From Pictodentalium vernedei (taxonomy: Eukaryota; Mollusca; Scaphopoda; Dentaliida; Dentaliidae), in NCBI GenBank assembly GCA_031216915.1, contig CM062294.1, forward strand, positions 165,681,455-165,745,454: a DNA stretch of 64,000 nt, given 5' to 3'. A program made the translations under genes and the position numbers. Below, in pieces: positions 33,854 through 43,659 of this stretch. Below the pieces are notes generated by a model that saw only the letters and a list, made by a program, of their open reading frames with translations, searched no databases and was not told where the DNA came from. Numbering within the stretch: position 1 is the stretch's first letter; each line of letters opens with the position of its first letter.

Positions 33854-35730
33854 TGTCTTCCAAAAGTGTGCCTCCTTCGTCACAATTAAATGAAGAGCTA
33901 GGGGCAAAAGTGCTCATGGAAATACGTGAATTGTCTAAGAGGTCCCTAGTAGGATCGACGGCATTGGCGTCCGCTAGCTCGCCCGGTGTAGCGACCATTC
34001 ATCGAATGGCTCGGCAGCCGGGTTCGTCCGTTGCGGTCCAGGAAGGAGATTTGGGTGATGCGAGCACTATAATAAGACAAAGTGCACACCCAGTGACGAC
34101 GGATCAGAGGAGAGAACTGAGGAAGCCTATTAGTCCGGTTCCTAGCTCGTCCAGGTCCATCCGGGCTGCAAGTGAGAGAGGTCCCTCTCTCGTACAACAA
34201 CATCTGGGACCAGATGTTGTGGTACAAAACGTTTCGCATTCGGAGCATACGTCCGCCGCTCGGGATGCTCCGTTATATAGACAGTCCGGAGAGACTGTCG
34301 ATATGGCTTCCTCATCCTCACGGCAGCGCACACAACCGCACCTTGGCTACGTGACCACGGATATCCAGCCAGCTTCGCCAATCAGGGATTCCACGGCGAC
34401 CAGGTCACGCCATCCGGTATTCAGGGACACGAGGCCTGTAGACTCCGGACGTTCGCATAAAAGAAGTATGCAGGAGTCAACGTACACGGAGCTTCCAGCG
34501 GTAAAGCAACGTAAGACCGCTACTCCACAGGCCTCAGTGACGGACGTGCTATCCCAAATAGCACAACTTATTGCAGCATCCCAGCAGACGACAGAATCTC
34601 TGTCGGATCAGGAATTATCCGACGACGCTGGGTCGGTACGCTCCGCTGAAGCATCAGGTACGGACGACCGAGAACTTCATAGGGTCCGACAGGATGGCGA
34701 AAGGGATTCAGAGGATTTGGAGCTTTCCCTTTCGGAACAACATAAAGCTGCCGTAGATTTTATCCGGCATTATCTTCCAGATGGTGTTCTGTCGGACCAG
34801 AATGCTGCGATGTCGGATAAGAGACTGATAGCATCATTGGACACAGAATTTTTCGATCGGTTCAGGGACATCGTCCCTGAGTTTCCGACACAGTCCAATA
34901 ATGTCAGAAGAACATTTGAATTATTGAATGACGCTATATATAAGCTTGCTACCAAAATGAGCAAGTCTGGTTTCTTGTCCGCAAATGCTCTGAATCTGCC
35001 TTTCATCAATTCAAGGACGGCAGGACAGGGCATACCGAGAGTTCCTCTGCGTCTAGACGACCAGGCTGAAGACTTAGAATTGTCTATACCGTCGTCTGTG
35101 TCAATTCCAACCACGACGTTGGAAACGACAATAATGTCTAACAGAGTTAACTTAGACGCTTTATCATATGCAGATCACCTTACTAAGGCGTTATCATTAC
35201 GTCTTCAAGGGAAAGAATTCCAGGATATACAGTCCTCATTAAGAATTAATTCAAGGGCAATAGCTTATTCCACGTATAACTCTGCCCTTTCAGTGGCAAA
35301 CCTGGAGTTGGTTAGACGTGACGCAGCCCTAGCTACATCCACGCGCGTGGATGGTAAGGTGAAGAACTCTCTCAGAGTCGCTTCCGTCTCCGGAGAGCTT
35401 CTCTTCGACGGCAAGCTTTCAGCAATCTATGATAAGATAACTAAGAAAGCTTCGGATTCTCTGCTATTCAAATCCGCTTCTAAAAAGTCGGATACAGTAG
35501 AAAAGAGTAAGACAGGCACTTCTGGGACAAGTACGCCCAAGAGAAGTTCCTATAGAGGTTCCTATGCGTCCTCTAGGTCTTATTCTAGAGATCATCAAGG
35601 CAGCGACTCACGTGGGGGACGTTATTCTGGCCGAGATAACCGGTCAGACGTCCCTAGGTCGACGGGGCGAGGTGCGGGTCGTGTAGCATGTAGTTTCTCC
35701 TTCCGCAAGCCTCGCAGGTCCAGGAGGTGA
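33850..35730 (+). CDS. gag-like protein of DIRS copy 5, intact, 626 residues
   Basis: The only unbroken gag-like frame in the window. The first 60% is Ser/Arg/Pro-rich and probably disordered. The middle holds the best-conserved part (about residues 310-430: FFDRFRDIVPEFP, ELLNDAIYKLA, GFLSANALNLPF, then LDALSYADHLTKALSLRLQG). The last 90 residues are rich in Ser, Arg and Gly with many SR/RG pairs. No zinc knuckle or protease is seen. The start could be ATG 33850 or the next codon at 33853; the latter overlaps the ORF0 stop and is the one conserved in other copies. The stop lies in AGG AGG TGA, where the polymerase frame is +1. A particle-forming or RNA-binding role is inferred from position. 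Confidence 0.82.
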   Translation: MMSSKSVPPSSQLNEELGAKVLMEIRELSKRSLVGSTALASASSPGVATIHRMARQPGSSVAVQEGDLGDASTIIRQSAHPVTTDQRRELRKPISPVPSSSRSIRAASERGPSLVQQHLGPDVVVQNVSHSEHTSAARDAPLYRQSGETVDMASSSSRQRTQPHLGYVTTDIQPASPIRDSTATRSRHPVFRDTRPVDSGRSHKRSMQESTYTELPAVKQRKTATPQASVTDVLSQIAQLIAASQQTTESLSDQELSDDAGSVRSAEASGTDDRELHRVRQDGERDSEDLELSLSEQHKAAVDFIRHYLPDGVLSDQNAAMSDKRLIASLDTEFFDRFRDIVPEFPTQSNNVRRTFELLNDAIYKLATKMSKSGFLSANALNLPFINSRTAGQGIPRVPLRLDDQAEDLELSIPSSVSIPTTTLETTIMSNRVNLDALSYADHLTKALSLRLQGKEFQDIQSSLRINSRAIAYSTYNSALSVANLELVRRDAALATSTRVDGKVKNSLRVASVSGELLFDGKLSAIYDKITKKASDSLLFKSASKKSDTVEKSKTGTSGTSTPKRSSYRGSYASSRSYSRDHQGSDSRGGRYSGRDNRSDVPRSTGRGAGRVACSFSFRKPRRSRR

Positions 35731-37682
35731 TGGTTTAAACCTCTATCGTGTTCCGGTAGGCGGAAGATTATTGAGTTTTATAAACGATTGGGCGTCAATT
35801 ACGGACGACCCCTGGGTTCGAGGGGTAATTTCGGAAGGACTAAGTATATCCTTCAAACGAAAGCCTCCATTAACTCGAAGTCCAAAATGGACTCAGCTTC
35901 CGTCAAATCCACAGAAAAGAGACGCTCTTTTATCAGAAGTACAGTCTCTTCTGAAGAAGAATGCGGTAGAGGTCATAGAAGACCAGGAATCACCGGGTTT
36001 CTACAGCCATCTGTTTCTGGTTCCGAAACCAGACGGCTCGTTCCGTCCAGTCATAGATCTGAGCTGGATAAACAAGCTGATCGTCACTCCGAAGTTCTAT
36101 ATGGAGACAATTCGATCAGTCAAGAGCGAGTATTCGGGTGAATGACTATGCTACAAGCATAGATCTCAAGGATGCGTACTTTCACATCATGGTACATCCG
36201 ACATTCAGAAAGTATCTACGCTTCGCAGTCCTAGGAGTTGCATATCAGTTCCGAGCAATGTGCTTCGGTTTGAACCTAGCGCCCTGGGCTTTCACTCGAA
36301 TAATGAACTCGGTAATGATATATTTCCGAGCTCTTTCGTCTGCGGTAACGTCGGCCTACCTAGACGACATTCTTCAGAGGTACGGCAACAAGTTAATGCT
36401 TCAGAACAATGTGCAGAATCTGCTTCTATTACTCCGACGTCTCGGTTTTATAATAAATGAGGAGAAGTCGGATCTGGTGCCGTCCAAGTCATTCACCCAT
36501 TTGGGAATGAGCTTCGAGATGCACAACAATCTCGTTCGTCTGCCGTTGACCAGAGCGAAATTAATCAGTTGTTACGCTCGCTATTGTCTTCACTCAGACA
36601 AAGTCACAGCGAGAGAGTTCATGAGACTGATAGGTCTGTGCGGAGCCGCAGTGAATCTCATTCCGATGGGGCGGTTACGCACTCGTCCTCTCCAAATTTT
36701 CTTGACTCAGAATTGGAGTGTAAAGATTCATTCGCTCGATATAGACGTTCTCTTGTCAAATCAAGTGAAACAAGAGATTCAGACTTGGGCAAACATTCAG
36801 TGGTTGACTCAGGGAGTTCCACTGCAGTTGCCGGATCCGAGTTTTACTATTATGACGGATGCCAGTCAAACAGGTTGGGTTGCAACATTGATCCCAACGG
36901 ATTCGAAGTGCCAGGGTCTTTGGGATCCGCAGTTTCTAGGCAAGCACATAAACATCAAGGAAATGATGTCAATTTGGCTTGCACTACGTCATTGGATGAA
37001 CATTATTCAGAAAGCACATGTGCAAATCCTGTCCGACAATACGACAGTAGTAGCGTATATTCGGAACCAGGGAGTCACTCATTCCGTTCCGTTATTCAAT
37101 TTAACGGAAAGAATCCTTCTGTTTGTTCTAGAACACAAGGTTCTACTTTCGGTCCTTCATATTCCGGGTCGTCTGAATGTATTAGCAGACTCCCTTTCAC
37201 GGAAGGGTCGCTTGTTGCTGTCAGAATGGACTCTCAACAAACAGGTATTCAATCAGATTTGCTACCAATGGGAGCGGCCAATGATAGACTTATTTGTGAC
37301 ACAGCTCAACAATCAGTTGCAAACGTATGTGTCTCCATGTCCGGATCCCCGAGCATATGCAGTAGACGCTCTATCGATCTCGTGGGACGGAATGATAGGA
37401 TATGCGTATCCTCCAGCGCCGTTGATTCAGCAGATATTGCTAAAGATAAAACAATCTCAATGCAAAATTCTGTTGGTAGCATCTCTGTCTCCACAGAGAC
37501 CGTGGATAAATCTTCTCAGGTGTCTGTTGTGGGACATACCGCGGAAGCTTCCTCCACGAGAGGATCTTCTTTCGCAGGGGAAATCTCGTCATCTACATCA
37601 CAACCCGCAAGGTCTCAACCTTCACGTATTTCCGTTGTGCGGTCCTTCTTGCACGGCAAGCATTTTTCAGGACGAGCAGTAG
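35687..37682 (+). pseudogene. DIRS copy 5 reverse transcriptase / RNase H / Dam-like methyltransferase (one frameshift)
   Basis: Same domain order as copy 1: VPKPDGSFRPVIDLS, SIDLKDAYFH, CFGLNLAPWAF, YLDD at 36357-36368, then RNase H (MTDASQTGW, IKEMMSIWLAL, LSDNTT, NVLADSLSR) and a Dam-like end (DLF...VDALSISWD...AYPPAPL). One extra A at about 36122-36123, relative to copy 1, shifts the frame between the finger region and motif A. A TAG at 37680 ends the ORF 71 codons earlier than in copy 1, after the methyltransferase-like region. In this copy the frame has an upstream TAG at 35684-35686 and no ATG before the finger domain, so the polymerase cannot simply start at its own AUG. The unshifted parts are otherwise very close to copy 1. 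Confidence 0.88.
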
Positions 37683-39945
37683 ATGCAGTTTCTAACTGTA
37701 GGAGGACCTCCTCTTCGCTAAACTATGCGGCTAAGTGGAAGGTCTTTTGTCGTTGGTGTAGGGATCATTCTGTTGATATTTTTGATCCCTCCATTCCAGA
37801 CATTGTAAACTTTCTAGTATACTTGTTTGATGAGATCAAACTGCAGCCTGTTACTATTAAAGGTTATAGGTCTATGTTATCTGATACCTATGCACACCAT
37901 GATAGTTTACAAATTGGATCTAATGTCTCTTTATCTAAATTAGTTAGAAACTTCTCGATAAATAGACCTAGAACCCTTAGATTAATTCCTAAATGGAATT
38001 TAGCTTGGGTTCTTCTTAAATTAAAAGAAAAGCCATTTGAGCCTCTTGAGACAGTGGACTTCAAATTCTTATCTTATAAGACAACATTTCTCTTAGCTTT
38101 CTCTTCCACTAGAAGAGTCAGTGAGCTTCATGCACTATCTGTGGACGATTCTCACTATCGTATTGTCGGGAACACTATTACCTTTACTACTAATGTTGGA
38201 TTTTTGGCTAAGAATCAGGCTCCTAATAAATATCCGGAACCTATTGTTATTAAGGCTCTTCCGTCTTCAGACGGGCATAGGCCTTTACTCTGTCCGCAGT
38301 CCTGGGAATTAAGAAAATATTGCGACGGCACACAACTGCCGCCGTAAAAAATTCTGCGACGGCAAATTTTTATCAGCGACAGCACTTTTCAATTGACTTG
38401 TTTTGATGACACAAAGTGAATAATAATCGTTAATCAGAACAGCTGCATTCATGTAGACAATAGGTCATTGACGGGTGGTCAATTGGACATGCTGTAGTTC
38501 GATTAAGTGATCGATCGATTGATTGACTGGTTGTCCTGTTTAATTTTAAACGCCAGTACCTCACATCCACACATCAGACAGCCTATCGGTTTTGACAGTA
38601 ACTGTTGGAGACAGAAATATTTGCATTGCACCCAAACCTGTCATGAACCTGGGGCGAGTTAACTCGTATCCACTAAACACAACAAGAATGTTGGTCCAAC
38701 TCACTCTTATTTTATATGAGCAATGCATTTACTTTTTTATTGAACTGTTTCATTGTTTTCCAATTCAGCTTCGTAAAGACTGTACAGTTCACATACGCCA
38801 TACATGGAGAATGCTAATATTAAAATAGAACATGACCACGTGCTCCATTGTGTTTTAGATCACTGACCAATAGAACTGCCGCATCGTCCCAGTACACTAA
38901 TTTAGCCTACGCCAGTTAGGCTATTGTAACCATTAATCGTCACTGTAATTACTCCAATGAACAATTGAAGATTCCCCCTATAGAAGTGACCTCTTTTGTA
39001 TTGAATTCAATTCTTTGTGTTTTTTCTCATGATTGTGTGAACATGTCATTAAAGCGTTGTTCTAGTGAGTCGGATGTTTGTGTATTCATGGACGTTATAA
39101 TATTACGATAAGTATATCTTACTGGCGCTACTTTTATAGAACGACGAATTTGATTGGTTGTGTTTATGAATGATGTGACGTCAAGGGGAATTGCCCAGGA
39201 ATTCCAGTGGTATTTTAAACATGTATTCAGTCATCAACGGGGTTCTTTCAAAGAGCACAACTAAATGACAAACAACTGGTTACGAACACTTTTTCAACAA
39301 CATACATTTTGTACAATCTTTCTTTCAAATTAATAAATATTGGATATCTCCACAAATATTGATTTTATAGACCAGTTACGCCTATAAAACATATGTTATG
39401 TGGGGTTGGATGATCAATTCTGACGGACTTCAGGTGTTTGGGACACGTAAAAAATATTAGGGCGGACATTTGCGATGGCAAGAAAATGCTGCCGTCATGC
39501 TCCACGGGGGCGGCATTTGCGACGGCATTGCCGAATGCCGTCGCTAATTCCCAGGACTGGTCCGGTTAGAGCTTTACGTATTTATAAACAAAGATCTCAG
39601 TTTATCAGAAAGGGTCGAAAACGCTTCTTTCTGTCTCTGATGCCTAATAGAAAGGACATTACGGTCCATTCTATTGCTAGATGGATTCAGTTAACTATCC
39701 GTACTGCTTATGATAATCTATCTTCAACTCAGCAGTCTGTACTTAAGATTTCGGCTCATGAAGTAAGAGCTCTTTCTACGTCTTGGGCTTACGCAAATAG
39801 TGTTGCTATTACAGATTTAATGAAGGCTGCATATTGGTCTCAGCCATCCACATTCACGAATTTTTATCTCAGAAATAGTGAGTCCATTTCTGGAGACCTG
39901 CATTGTTTAGGTCCGTTATCTGTTGCTCAGAATGTCGTCCACTAA
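37460..39945 (+). pseudogene. DIRS copy 5 tyrosine recombinase, split by a DNA transposon
   Basis: The N-terminal two-thirds (37460-38291) contain the first catalytic Arg (STRRVSELHAL) and the Lys region. The C-terminal part (39565-39945) contains HxxR (SAHEVRAL), YWSQPSTF and the nucleophile Tyr in FTNFYLRN. Between them lies a 1263-bp transposon plus a duplicated GTCCG, which stops the frame at 38347. Apart from the insertion the sequence is collinear with copy 1 and close to it, so the insertion is younger than the element. Confidence 0.9.
38297..39559. mobile_element. Non-autonomous DNA transposon with 15-bp TIRs, inserted in the recombinase gene
   Basis: The perfect 15-bp inverted ends CAGTCCTGGGAATTA (38297-38311) and TAATTCCCAGGACTG (39545-39559) are flanked by a 5-bp duplication GTCCG (38292-38296 and 39560-39564). 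The unfilled site CTCTGTCCGGTTAGAG is present in copy 2. Just inside both ends lie several short GCGACGGCA/TGCCGTCGC motifs in both orientations, probably transposase-binding repeats. The interior has no ORF resembling a transposase, so the element is non-autonomous. The superfamily is not assigned: a 5-bp duplication with CAG ends does not settle it. Confidence 0.88.
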
Positions 39946-39981
39946 ACAGTTGCAACTATAGTTATGCAGGCTTTCTGTTCC

Positions 39982-40049
39982 GGCAGTGACTCTGTCCTGC
40001 TGCCCTCTTCGCTCTGGGCTATTTGACCCAGGGCAAGGGGAAGGGGGGG
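39982..40049 (+). other. Paired stem-loops and 7-G tract of DIRS copy 5
   Basis: GGCAG/CTGCC stem, then the invariant hairpin at 40011-40034 and a G run at 40043-40049, the shortest of the five copies. It lies 37 bases after the recombinase stop. Confidence 0.68.
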
Positions 40050-40537
40050 TGTTCCCTTAGGTCACCTGCTTTATAGTGAAAAGCAAGGGGATACCTCCTC
40101 CGGAGTCAGTAATTCTGAGTCGGTACCGGGATGGTTTTAAAGTGTAAAGATTATGTTTAAATTCATTCATGTCATATTTTTAAAGTGTAGCTCGGTGTGA
40201 AGCATTTGTATATGTCACGTGTCAAACGGGCGTTAATATACGATCCTCGAACACTTTTAAAGAGTATAAAGAGTCTCAATTCTCTGGACTAACTTTATTT
40301 ATTGGCTTACTTTAAAAATAATTAGTATAAGGGGTTATACTGCATGTTAATAGAGAACATGAATGTTATTATGCTCAATTATGGAGGGTGTTGTGTCTTT
40401 CTAATTTATCATAAATAAGAAAGATACATGTAAAGCCTAATACTCCTTTTCTCCTCGAGGGGATAACTCTATTATATATAGTTGAGCTTATTGGATTTTC
40501 CTCTATGTCCTAGGCCTTCCAGCCTTTTTGCTATTCA

Positions 40538-40624
40538 GCTATGTCTGGGTCATTGGTACAGTATAAAAATGTTAAAAAATTTATAGTAATTTATATATTT
40601 TTTATACTTACCAATGACCCAGAC
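40538..40624 (+). repeat. Internal complementary region of DIRS copy 5
   Basis: 87-bp complement of the joined right and left outer ends, as in all other copies. Confidence 0.9.
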
Positions 40625-40699
40625 GGGGATGGCCCTCCCAGGAGTTGGGAACTCATACCTCCCTGCTGAGTACATAGCGCTGACCAGGCACTGCTTGTA

Positions 40700-40926
40700 A
40701 GAATGATAATTGGCGCCAATTTCGAGACCTCCTTGGCACTGCGCATGCGCAGTGGAGGAAAAGTATGGAGGACCATTTAGGACATGATTTTTTCGGTTTT
40801 AGATGCAAATTTTGGGGATTGGGATGCAAAATTTTTGTTTGGTCCCAGATTTTGAGAATTAGCACCAGCTATGTCTGGGTCATTGGTAAGTATAAAAAAT
40901 ATATAAATTACTATAAATTTTTTAAC
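40700..40926 (+). repeat. Right inverted terminal repeat of DIRS copy 5
   Basis: Inverted partner of 32510-32710 with the same private variants (GGAGGACCATTTAGGACATG). Palindrome at 40738-40753. Confidence 0.87.
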
Positions 40927-41115
40927 TTTTCAAAATATTTCAACAAAACAATATCAAGTGACTCATCATTGGAACAAGTTTGTTAAGCTCATTCCAATGA
41001 AGGGTCACATGATATGGTTTTGTTGAAAGTTTTTTTAAAAATTTGAAAAAAACAATAATTAAAATAATAAATTTTGATATTGTGTGTGTTTGGTGAAGGG
41101 TTAGCAGGTTTCCAT
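40927..41115. repeat. Right half of the degenerate piggyBac-type MITE that copy 5 inserted into
   Basis: TATTTCAACAAAAC...CATCATTGGAACAAG and its imperfect reverse complement (40938-41027) match the hairpin at 4990-5076. The end TTGGTGAAGGGTTAG corresponds to the TTGGGTAAAGGGTTAA right end. The matching left half is just before copy 5. Confidence 0.65.
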
Positions 41116-41191
41116 TGTATGTGTCCAAATAAGAAGAATGAAACTAAATGGTGTATATTAAAATTTGTGTTAATTTTTTTTTGCCTTGCAG

Positions 41192-41363
41192 GACTGCTGA
41201 ATCTTTTTTCAAGCGTTCACTAGAAATGCGAGAGTTTACTCTACCAACAGAACATCCTGATATAGGACAGTCATTGAACAATTTAGCTGCTTTGTATAAT
41301 GATAGAAAACAGTTTGATAAGGCAGAGCCACTGTATGAGAGAGCACTACAGATAAGAGCAAAG
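41192..41363 (+). CDS. Internal exon coding TPR motifs, nephrocystin-3-like
   Basis: A 172-bp exon between an acceptor (T-rich tract, TTGCCTTGCAG ending 41191) and a donor (AAAG|GTAGTG at 41364). It codes [15 protein letters not shown]...[18 protein letters not shown]...[17 protein letters not shown], about one and a half tetratricopeptide repeats. The HPD-x3[10 protein letters not shown] and [10 protein letters not shown] phrases are those of the nephrocystin-3 / kinesin-light-chain type TPR array, which binds protein partners; nephrocystin-3 acts at the ciliary base. The exon starts after two bases of a codon and ends on a codon boundary. Upstream exons must lie beyond the DIRS cluster, so that cluster probably sits in an intron. 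A paralogous TPR gene is a real alternative. Confidence 0.72.
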
Positions 41364-41921
41364 GTAGTGTACACATCTGAAGAAGCAAAGCATTTTTTTT
41401 TTCCCCGAAAAAAATTCGAGGGAAGGGGAATCTAGCCGTGATGTCGTCCGTCTGTCCATCTGGGCGTAGACGGAATTCGTGTCCGCTCCATAACTTCTTA
41501 CAGTCTTCAAGGATATTAATGATACTTGGTATTATTATTGCCCACAACCAGAGGGTGTGTCGCGAATAAGGTTGGAATGGCTATCAAGGCTTTTTTCGGG
41601 GGAATCAGCCACCCTTTGGTGGCCATCCTCTAGTTTTATTAGTCCCCATCCAAACCAGAAACTGTCCTTTTTATATTGCTCTGAAAAAGTTCTACCAAGT
41701 GTATTCTTCCTTGAGAACTCTACCGGTAGGATGCATTTATCTTGATAGTGTTTTTTATGTCATTGTTGGCAGCCTGTAAATGCAGCCCACAATAATGTAG
41801 AAATGCTGTTGAATCATCTTTAGCTGTGTACTATTAGTTACAGTTCTGCATCGATGCACAGAACTAGTAACAACAGCGATCAAAATTAAATGAGAGAATT
41901 CTCACAATGTGTTCACGTGTC
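41364..41921. other. Probable intron sequence with an old interspersed repeat
   Basis: A GTCGTCCGTCTGTCCATCTG start and a TAACTTCTTACAG-type segment (about 41440-41510) mark a degenerate interspersed repeat of the kind found again at 43.7, 46.1 and 52.9 kb. No exon is recognised. Confidence 0.4.
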
Positions 41922-41987
41922 TTTGCCTTGTTACAATTTATGGGAGAGTGCCTACAGGCACTCTCCCATAAATTATAACAAGGCAAA
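41922..41987. repeat. Near-perfect 32-bp hairpin
   Basis: Arms 41922-41953 and 41956-41987 differ at one position around a 2-base loop. Half of the same family, with similar downstream sequence, appears near 53630-53760, so it is part of a dispersed element. Confidence 0.65.
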
Positions 41988-42234
41988 TTCATACATACCA
42001 AACAGTTTCATTTCGAAGGTAACATGACACACATCCACAGAATATGAAGCCTTTTAAGTTGCCTAACCTGCACTTCAGACCAAATATGGGCTTCCAACAC
42101 TCAATCTTTCTTTCAACTTGAAGCATTTAACGACTGCCGCCATTTTGAATAATCAATGAACGAAAGGGAGATTACCCATAGCTGTCAGCATATATTGATG
42201 TTGACAGGCAGTATATGGTTTTATATGCAGTCTG

Positions 42235-43500
42235 CATGTAACGTCTTCAAGTTTGTTCAAATCGGGTCCCTGAGTTAGTATTTGAGCTCTCTATTGGAGC
42301 CCAAAGTTTAACTTGGTGCAATTTGAGGAAATTTCTTTAAAAATCATCTTCTTCAGATCTGCCAGTCAGAATCCTTTCATTTTGCATTTGGTTTACAACA
42401 TATATAGGGGGATCAGATTCAAGTTTGTTCAATTCGAGTCGCTAGGTTAATATAGGGAGCCCAAATTTTAACTTTGTGCAATACGTCGAATATTCTTTTA
42501 AAATCTTCTTCTTCAGATTCACCAGTCAGAATCTTCTCGTATTTGGTATGCATCATCTCTGGGGGGGAGGGGGGGGGGGGGGTGCAGATTCAAGTTTGTT
42601 TAAATAGAGTTTCTCGGTTAATATTTGGGTTCCCTGTGGGAGCCCGACTTTTAACTTTGTGCAATATGAGAAAATTTCTTTAAAAATCCTTTAACATTTG
42701 GTATTCATCATCTCTAGGAGGGGACAGATTCAAGTTTGTTCAAATCGGGTCCCTGGGTTGAAAATTTTGGGTCTGGTTCAGACTTAAAAATTTTGACTTT
42801 GGGTCTTGTTCGGACCGAAATTTTGGAACAAAATTCAGATTTTTGATTTTTTATGCGTTTTGTTCAATTTTGAGATGAAAAAAAAAACATTTTATAGTCT
42901 GAAAATTTTAGGTCCTGTTCCGACTTGTTTTTAAAATCTTCTTCTTTAGACCCTGTAGTCAGAATGCTTTCATATTTGAAATACGACATCTCTAGGAGGG
43001 TCAGATTCAAGTTTGTTCAATCCGAGTCCCTGGGTTGATATTTGGGCTCCCTGTAGGAGCCCAAATTTTAACTTGGTGAAATATGAGGAAATTTCAGATC
43101 CACCAGTCAGAATCCTTTCATATTTGGTATTCAACATCTCTTGGAGGTTAAAACTTAAGTTTGTTCAAATCTGGCCCCTGGGTTATTAATTTTCGTCTTC
43201 AGATCCACCAATCAGAATCCTTTCATATTTGGTATACAACATCTCTGGGTGGGTCAGATTCAAGTTTGTTCAAATCGGGACCCTGGGTTAATATTTTGGT
43301 TCCCAATTTGAGCCCAAAGTTTAACTTAGTGCAGTGTGAGGGCATTTCTTTAAAAACCTTCAGATCCACCAGTCAGAATTCTTTTTTTTTTGGTATGTAA
43401 CATTTCAAAGGGATCAGATTCAAGTTTGTTCAATTTGAGTTCCTGGCTTAATATTTGGGCTCTCTATGGGTGTGATGGGTTAGGTTCAGGTTTGTTCAAA
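42235..43500. repeat. Degenerate tandem repeat around CAAGTTTGTTCAA
   Basis: The unit contains CAAGTTTGTTCAAATCGGG, a TTTGGGCTCCC/GGGAGCCC inverted pair, TTAACTTTGTGCAATATGAGG and CCAGTCAGAATCCTTTCATA. At least nine starts are seen (near 42248, 42420, 42590, 42730, 43010, 43158, 43262, 43418, 43487), with spacing from about 70 to 280 bases caused by deletions. A G tract lies at 42569-42582. Non-coding. Confidence 0.7.
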
Positions 43501-43659
43501 TCCATTCCTTAGTGTTTTTCCATAAAATTTGCCTCTCATGACTTCATTCCTTTGTAGTGTTGATGAACCATGTCTAACTGAATGTGACCCCAAATACTTC
43601 TTTGAACCACTTTTGCCAGTGAGTGATTAAGGCCTCTTGTTAATTTTATTTTCTATTTT

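Larger units (their letters stand above)
32510..40926 (+). mobile_element. DIRS-type retrotransposon, copy 5: most complete copy, with a nested DNA transposon
   Basis: Runs from the left terminus to the T-run plus AAC right terminus; 8417 bp, or about 7.15 kb without the 1263-bp insertion and its target duplication. It contains all four reading frames: ORF0, gag (intact), polymerase (one frameshift) and recombinase (interrupted). The left and right repeats match closely, including variants not found in copies 1-3. Left and right flanks together rebuild one degenerate piggyBac-type MITE, so the ends are the true insertion boundaries. Confidence 0.95.

Noticed and set aside
38592..38828. 78-residue ORF inside the transposon in copy 5
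   Set aside because: No transposase motif and no family resemblance; the length is expected by chance.
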